From positions 62,001-126,000 of the forward strand of contig CBDCYN010000032.1 in the NCBI GenBank assembly GCA_965224205.1: 64,000 nucleotides of DNA. The letters are read 5' to 3'. Under the pieces are notes generated by a model that had not been told where the DNA came from, searched no databases, and saw nothing but the letters and a program-made list of their open reading frames with translations. Below, piece after piece: positions 60,229 through 64,000 of the stretch. Origin of the DNA: CBDCYN01 sp965224205 (GTDB lineage Bacteria > Planctomycetota > Phycisphaerae > Phycisphaerales > Phycisphaeraceae). Made by a program: the position numbers and the translations under genes. Position 1 is the first letter of the stretch; each line of letters begins with the position of its first letter.

Positions 60229-60491
60229 GGATACCTAGTTTATTCCACCTTGAAGTACTTTAGCCCGTTGTGAGAATTGTGTGCAAAACGACAAGACCTC
60301 CTTCCCAACCCAGGCGAGCTAAATTTCAAACAAACACAGGTTTACATCGTGTGATAAGTCACCTCCTCCCTCTCAATAGGATACCATAAGGGCGTGATGA
60401 GCCAATCCTCGGCTGTTTGTACGATTCACGGAGGATGAGAAGAATACGTTTCTCGCGAGTCGGTCTACAGTGTGCCCAGGCACCTGACCGA

Positions 60492-60595
60492 TCTATACCC
60501 ATCTCGGATCAAGTGACAGGACAGATCATGTGCCTGGCTGTGAGTTGCCTGGCACCCTCGATGTGCCCGGCACGGCATATGGATACGCGACGCGA
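60492..60595 (+). repeat. Two-module dispersed repeat, copy E3
   Basis: CTATACCCATCTCGGATCAA, ATCATGTGCCTGG, a 34-nt gap, then ACGGCATATGGATACGCGAC. The most diverged copy, recognised mainly by order and spacing. The remaining parts of 60229-60491 and 60596-60749 hold no gene; 60601-60720 may contain another unit too worn to assign. Confidence 0.5.
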
Positions 60596-60749
60596 ACCAA
60601 CAAGACAGATGCGGCATGCTTGCGCAGGCGACGCGACCTGACGATAGGTGATATTATTCCTTTCCGGTTACGGAGATTTATGCGGTACCGCGATACAAGT
60701 TTTACGCACGACACGCGAGAGGGCCAATGCGATTGACGTGCCCGCAGAC

Positions 60750-60822
60750 GGGGCGGTAGCTCAGCTGGGAGAGCGCCAGACTTGCATTCTGGAGGTCAGG
60801 GGTTCGATCCCCCTCCGCTCCA
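60750..60822 (+). tRNA. tRNA-Ala (anticodon TGC)
   Basis: 73 nt. Acceptor GGGGCGG pairs with CCGCTCC with one G-U; D arm GCTCAGCTGGGAGAGC; anticodon stem CCAGA/TCTGG with loop CTTGCAT (anticodon 60783-60785); T arm CAGGGGTTCGATCCCCCTC-like; discriminator A. CCA is not encoded. It stands alone, with no rRNA nearby. The 60823-61035 stretch after it shows no clear terminator. Confidence 0.96.
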
Positions 60823-61035
60823 TGCTTCGATCCCTTCTATTCGATCTCTCCTCGCTACGGTTCAAACCTAACGAGTTGTGACCGTGAGGAGGAAGCGGGT
60901 TCTTCGTGACACCTGGCTGTGCCGTGGGATCTATCCCAACCCTGAAAATGCTGTAGGCGTGTAGAAAAGGCGCTTTCCCGTGGCGGTCGCCACGGCAGAG
61001 GGTAACTGCAATCCCCCACACGCACCGCAGCCATA

Positions 61036-62373
61036 TCATGGCCCAAATAGGCCCGGATCCGGGCGCGGCGGGGCGGTTGTCTTGCGTCGCGGCTTGGTCC
61101 GGGTCCGTTTCGGAGGCACGTCTGAGGATCCCTCCACCCGGCTCGATAACCGCCCATCGGCCAGCACCGTGGTGATCGAGTCGCCCGCTACAACGTCACC
61201 GGTGCGACGCAACACCTGACCACCGGGCCCCAGGGTATAACTGTAACCTCGCTGAAGCACACGGTGTGGGTTAACGGACTCGAGCCGCCGTGACAGCCCA
61301 TCGAGACGTTGACGGTGCGCAAGAACGCTCCGCGGCATCACCGTCACCAGCCGATCGACCAGCGAACCCACCCGCTCACGAGCCAGATCGATCACACGCT
61401 GCGGGCGGCGGAACAGGGGGTGACGCTGGACCGCCTCAAGCCGGTGGCGGCGGTGCTCAAGTGCCCGTCTCACTAAGAGTGCAAGCCTCTTCTCGTACTG
61501 CTGGACCTGCCGGTCGAGGGCCGATCGATCCGGGATGAGGGTCATCGCCGCCTGGGTCGGGGTGGCGCAGCGCACGTCCGCGACCAGCTCAGCGATCGTG
61601 GTATCGGTCTCGTGCCCGATCGCCGCGATCGTCGGCAGGGTACAGGCATACACCGCGTCGGCGACGATCCGCTCGTTAAACGCCCAGAGGTCCTCGATCG
61701 AACCCCCGCCTCGCGTGAGGATGACCGCGTCGATCCCTGCCCGCCGGCCATCTCGCGAAAGAGCGGTGATCGCCGCGGCGATCTGTCCGGCGGCCTCCGG
61801 ACCCTGGACACGTACGTCCAATAAGATCAGCCGGCAGCCGGCCCAGCGTCGCATGGCGGTGTGGATGACGTCCTGCAACGCCGCGGCGCTCTCGGACGTC
61901 ACCACTGCGACCCGGTGCGGCACCAGCGGCAGGGGCTTCTTCCTAGACGGATCGAAGTACCCCAGCCCCCGTAGTGTCTGGCAAAGAGCGCGGAACCGTA
62001 ACTCCAGCTCACCTTCGCCCACCAGTTCCAGGCCCTGGACATAAAATTGCAGGCGGCCCTGAGCTTCGTAGTAGTCGATCCGGCCCGTGGCGACGACCTG
62101 CAAGCCGTCCGCGACCGGGAACCGCACCGCCTTCGCGGTCGAGGCGAAGCAGACGCAGCTCAGCGTCGCCTGTTCGTCCTTAAGGCTAAAGAACCAGTGC
62201 GTGCGGCGAGAGAAATTACTGATCTCTCCGATCACACGCACCTTCGAGGGCAGGGCATCGGCCAAAACCGCTTTGACGAGGCCCGACACCTGGGCCACGG
62301 TCAACGGCGCGCGCCCAGGGGGTAAACGGGCCGGGCCTGACACGGTGTCTATGGCGTCGTGCGAATCGATCAT
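61036..62373 (-). CDS. xseA: Exodeoxyribonuclease VII large subunit
   Basis: 445 residues. The N-terminal OB fold has VRVIGEISNFSRRTHWFFSL and VVATGRIDYYEAQGRLQFYV. The catalytic domain has LPLVPHRVAVVTSESAAALQ, GGGSIEDLWAFNERIVADAV and IGHETDTTIAELVADVRCAT, followed by the long coiled-coil region. Degrades single-stranded DNA with XseB; no xseB is in the window. The last 40 residues are rich in R, K and P. It is the third gene of a minus-strand group with the two membrane proteins upstream (75 bp gap). Confidence 0.94.
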   Translation of the reverse strand: MIDSHDAIDTVSGPARLPPGRAPLTVAQVSGLVKAVLADALPSKVRVIGEISNFSRRTHWFFSLKDEQATLSCVCFASTAKAVRFPVADGLQVVATGRIDYYEAQGRLQFYVQGLELVGEGELELRFRALCQTLRGLGYFDPSRKKPLPLVPHRVAVVTSESAAALQDVIHTAMRRWAGCRLILLDVRVQGPEAAGQIAAAITALSRDGRRAGIDAVILTRGGGSIEDLWAFNERIVADAVYACTLPTIAAIGHETDTTIAELVADVRCATPTQAAMTLIPDRSALDRQVQQYEKRLALLVRRALEHRRHRLEAVQRHPLFRRPQRVIDLARERVGSLVDRLVTVMPRSVLAHRQRLDGLSRRLESVNPHRVLQRGYSYTLGPGGQVLRRTGDVVAGDSITTVLADGRLSSRVEGSSDVPPKRTRTKPRRKTTAPPRPDPGLFGP

Positions 62374-62448
62374 CGCGACCAGGGTAGAGAAAACGAGGCA
62401 CGGATGGAAGCCCGTAACCGAAAAGATTGAGCAACCCGCGAACCGGGA

Positions 62449-62808
62449 TCAACCAAAAAACCGCGGCGAGGTCTGGGCCGGTTCCGCGGTGGGTTGGACG
62501 ACCGGCCGCGGGCTAGGTTGGGTCGGTTCGTCGCCTGATTTCTCATGGTCGGATCTTAGCCCCATGAAATACCCCGCGATCAACATCCCCCATCGGGTGA
62601 TCATGCTCACCGGCAACACGACGATCACAAAGAACCTCAGGGTCACGAACGAAATCGCCGCGACCAAGGTCGTTGCCGGCGTGTGTGGCCCCGTCGCAAA
62701 AAGGTTCGAGACCACCGAGCCGTCGGCCATCAGCCGTTTGGTCCACCCATGGAGCACGATGATAATCACCAGCACGATCAGGTCGATGACCCAGAAATAT
62801 CGTTTCAT
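62449..62808 (-). CDS. Small membrane protein, unknown
   Basis: 119 residues: helices at about 6-22, 42-65 and 70-85, then a tail of P, Q, S and T (about 92-119). VIDLIVLVIIIVLHGWTKRL and LRFFVIVVLPVSMITRWGML are the hydrophobic stretches. No family recognised. It overlaps the upstream gene by 4 bp (ATGA), so the two are coupled and likely work together. Confidence 0.65.
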   Translation of the reverse strand: MKRYFWVIDLIVLVIIIVLHGWTKRLMADGSVVSNLFATGPHTPATTLVAAISFVTLRFFVIVVLPVSMITRWGMLIAGYFMGLRSDHEKSGDEPTQPSPRPVVQPTAEPAQTSPRFFG

Positions 62809-64000
62809 GCCCCCCCCTCATCCTGGTCCGCGGTGGGTGTCGGCTGAGCGGTCAGCATCGCCAAGAGGATCGCGTTGCCTAAGGGCCCACCGGTGACAAA
62901 AGTACGGGTCTCGTTACGGTCCAGCGGGGTCCCGAAAAGGTACGCGGTGCGGTAAAACCGGGTGAAGAAGGACGGATCGTTATGCACCCGGCTGCCGGCA
63001 AGGCTAAATCCTGTCGCAGAGATGCTGTATCCTAAAATCAGCGGCCCCGAATCGATGTCCGCTTTTCCCCCGGACAGTCCCGATACCTCCCACGGGTACT
63101 CCCTCACGACCCCAAAGCCCACAAGGGACGTGGCCAGGCGCTCTTTGACCGCTTCGTACAAATCACGGGAAAGCGAAACGTCCGCAAACGATAAGAAATA
63201 CGCCCCCAACGCCGAACCCGACCCCCGGGGCTCATCCAGAGGTTTATCCCCCACGGGGGTCATCGCCTGGAATAACAAGCCGGTCTTTGGGTCGATCCAA
63301 TGCTGGCGACAGCGGGTCACCCACTGCGTGACCACGTCTTGGTACGTGCCCCTGGAAGCCCGGCTGTAGATCGCGATCGACGCGATCACGGCGCAGTTGT
63401 CCACCGGATAGATCTCGCCCGGATAGGTTTCCAGCAGACCGGAAGACGAAAGCTCGACCCGACGAGCCAGGGTCGCCGTGATCTCCCGGTTGAGGATGGC
63501 GTATGGCGAACGTGGGTCGAGCTGGCGATGGAGGCTCAGCAGCAGATTGAGGTACCCCAGGTACGCCGCGTGGCCGTGGTCGGAATCGAATGAATCCAAC
63601 GGGTCGTCGTTCCAGATCTGGCGATCGAACTGTCGTACCTGGGGCGATAGCAGCTGTTCGATGCACTGTTCAACCAGTTCAAGGTACACCTGGCGGTCTT
63701 TGGGGTGTTCCATCGCCATCTGGGCGAACCCCATCCCCGCCATCATGTACGTTCCGAACAGCCATTCACCGTTAAAGTGGTCGCTGCCGGTCGGGAAACG
63801 ATGGATGTCCAGGTCATCGTTGATCCACCGCGCCACACCCTGGGCCAGGCTATTTTGCAATGCGGGGTCGCCTTCGTACCACAGCCCCGCTTCCCGGCCG
63901 CACCAGTACCGGGGGACCTGCCACAGGCTGGCGATCAAGAGCATCACGCCGATGCCCCAAACCGCGACCTTGCGCTGTTGGCGTTTCTTGGGTGTCAGGA
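62805..64000 (-). CDS. Membrane-anchored six-hairpin-like protein, 5' end outside window
   Basis: The frame is open to the window edge, reading LTPKKRQQRKVAVWGIGVML into the hydrophobic anchor LLIASLWQVP; the true start is beyond 64000. The rest (about 365 residues) is mostly alpha-helical with GEWLFGTYMMAGMGFAQMAM, DSDHGHAAYLGYLNLLLSLH, YPVDNCAVIASIAIYSRASR and DIDSGPLILGYSISATGFSL, a pattern like alpha/alpha-toroid (six-hairpin) glycosidase-like proteins. Active-site residues cannot be assigned. Coupled to the small membrane protein downstream. Confidence 0.65.
   Translation of the reverse strand, partial: LTPKKRQQRKVAVWGIGVMLLIASLWQVPRYWCGREAGLWYEGDPALQNSLAQGVARWINDDLDIHRFPTGSDHFNGEWLFGTYMMAGMGFAQMAMEHPKDRQVYLELVEQCIEQLLSPQVRQFDRQIWNDDPLDSFDSDHGHAAYLGYLNLLLSLHRQLDPRSPYAILNREITATLARRVELSSSGLLETYPGEIYPVDNCAVIASIAIYSRASRGTYQDVVTQWVTRCRQHWIDPKTGLLFQAMTPVGDKPLDEPRGSGSALGAYFLSFADVSLSRDLYEAVKERLATSLVGFGVVREYPWEVSGLSGGKADIDSGPLILGYSISATGFSLAGSRVHNDPSFFTRFYRTAYLFGTPLDRNETRTFVTGGPLGNAILLAMLTAQPTPTADQDEGGA

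Noticed and set aside
60049..60736. Several 60-75 residue plus-strand frames before tRNA-Ala
   Set aside because: They lie on the degenerate repeat copies and change frame between copies, so they are not coding.

Overview
The window is a GC-rich bacterial chromosome segment, about 60% GC by eye, with a few AT-rich patches. The mix of genes suggests a planctomycete, probably of the Phycisphaerae type. Pointers are a diderm lipid and lipoprotein apparatus (Lgt, an outer-membrane barrel), peptidoglycan genes (ddl, murD, lysA), a DUF4159/prenyltransferase-repeat protein, VanZ proteins around an O-antigen ligase, many hybrid signalling proteins, and abundant IS630, IS110 and IS5 elements. The phylum call is inference; no rRNA is present to anchor it.

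Layout. 0.3-19.8 kb is a stable housekeeping block, mostly on the plus strand: a FeeM-like acyltransferase, sppA, ispD, a family 5 uracil-DNA glycosylase (minus), a hybrid histidine kinase coupled to a REC-GGDEF diguanylate cyclase, ddl, a giant MscS-type channel, corA, a cation/proton antiporter with a LapA-like partner, and lysA. 19.8-32.5 kb is accessory. It holds an IS630 element, a low-GC SIR2-domain gene, REP palindromes with a decayed REP-associated transposase, an IS110 element, and fragments of IS481 and ISAs1 elements. It also holds an IS5-family element with a second IS630 inserted in its transposase gene. Core genes trmD, rpsP, a MarR regulator, a TIGR04282 glycosyltransferase, a response regulator and a thioesterase are scattered through it. 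32.8-43.7 kb holds an outer-membrane barrel protein, sthA, a long intergenic stretch with a strong minus-strand terminator, a STAS protein, and an astA-astD-astB arginine succinyltransferase operon with a DUF4288 gene and an M20 hydrolase upstream. 43.8-46.8 kb holds two adjacent genes, a thioredoxin-like protein and a UbiD decarboxylase, broken by eight single-base shifts that all go the same way. 46.9-64 kb holds two VanZ proteins and an O-antigen ligase, murD, a Nif3-like protein, lgt, an M48 protease, ubiE/menG, a DUF4159 protein, tRNA-Ala(TGC), xseA and a truncated membrane-anchored protein at the window edge.

The most unusual signal is a dispersed intergenic repeat of about 107 bp. It has two conserved modules, each containing a palindrome, separated by exactly 34 nt in five copies and 32 nt in two. 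Copies lie just upstream of ispD, the TIGR04282 gene and the O-antigen ligase, and a partial one lies upstream of ubiD. One stands alone near astB and three cluster upstream of tRNA-Ala. Palindrome changes mostly keep RNA pairing through G-U wobbles, so it may be an RNA leader element or a two-site operator. Several other repeat families are also present.

Working together: IspD, UbiD and UbiE/MenG fit isoprenoid and quinone synthesis. Ddl, MurD, LysA and Lgt serve the envelope. The kinase/diguanylate cyclase pair suggests c-di-GMP control, which could relate to the exopolysaccharide-type genes at 47-51 kb.
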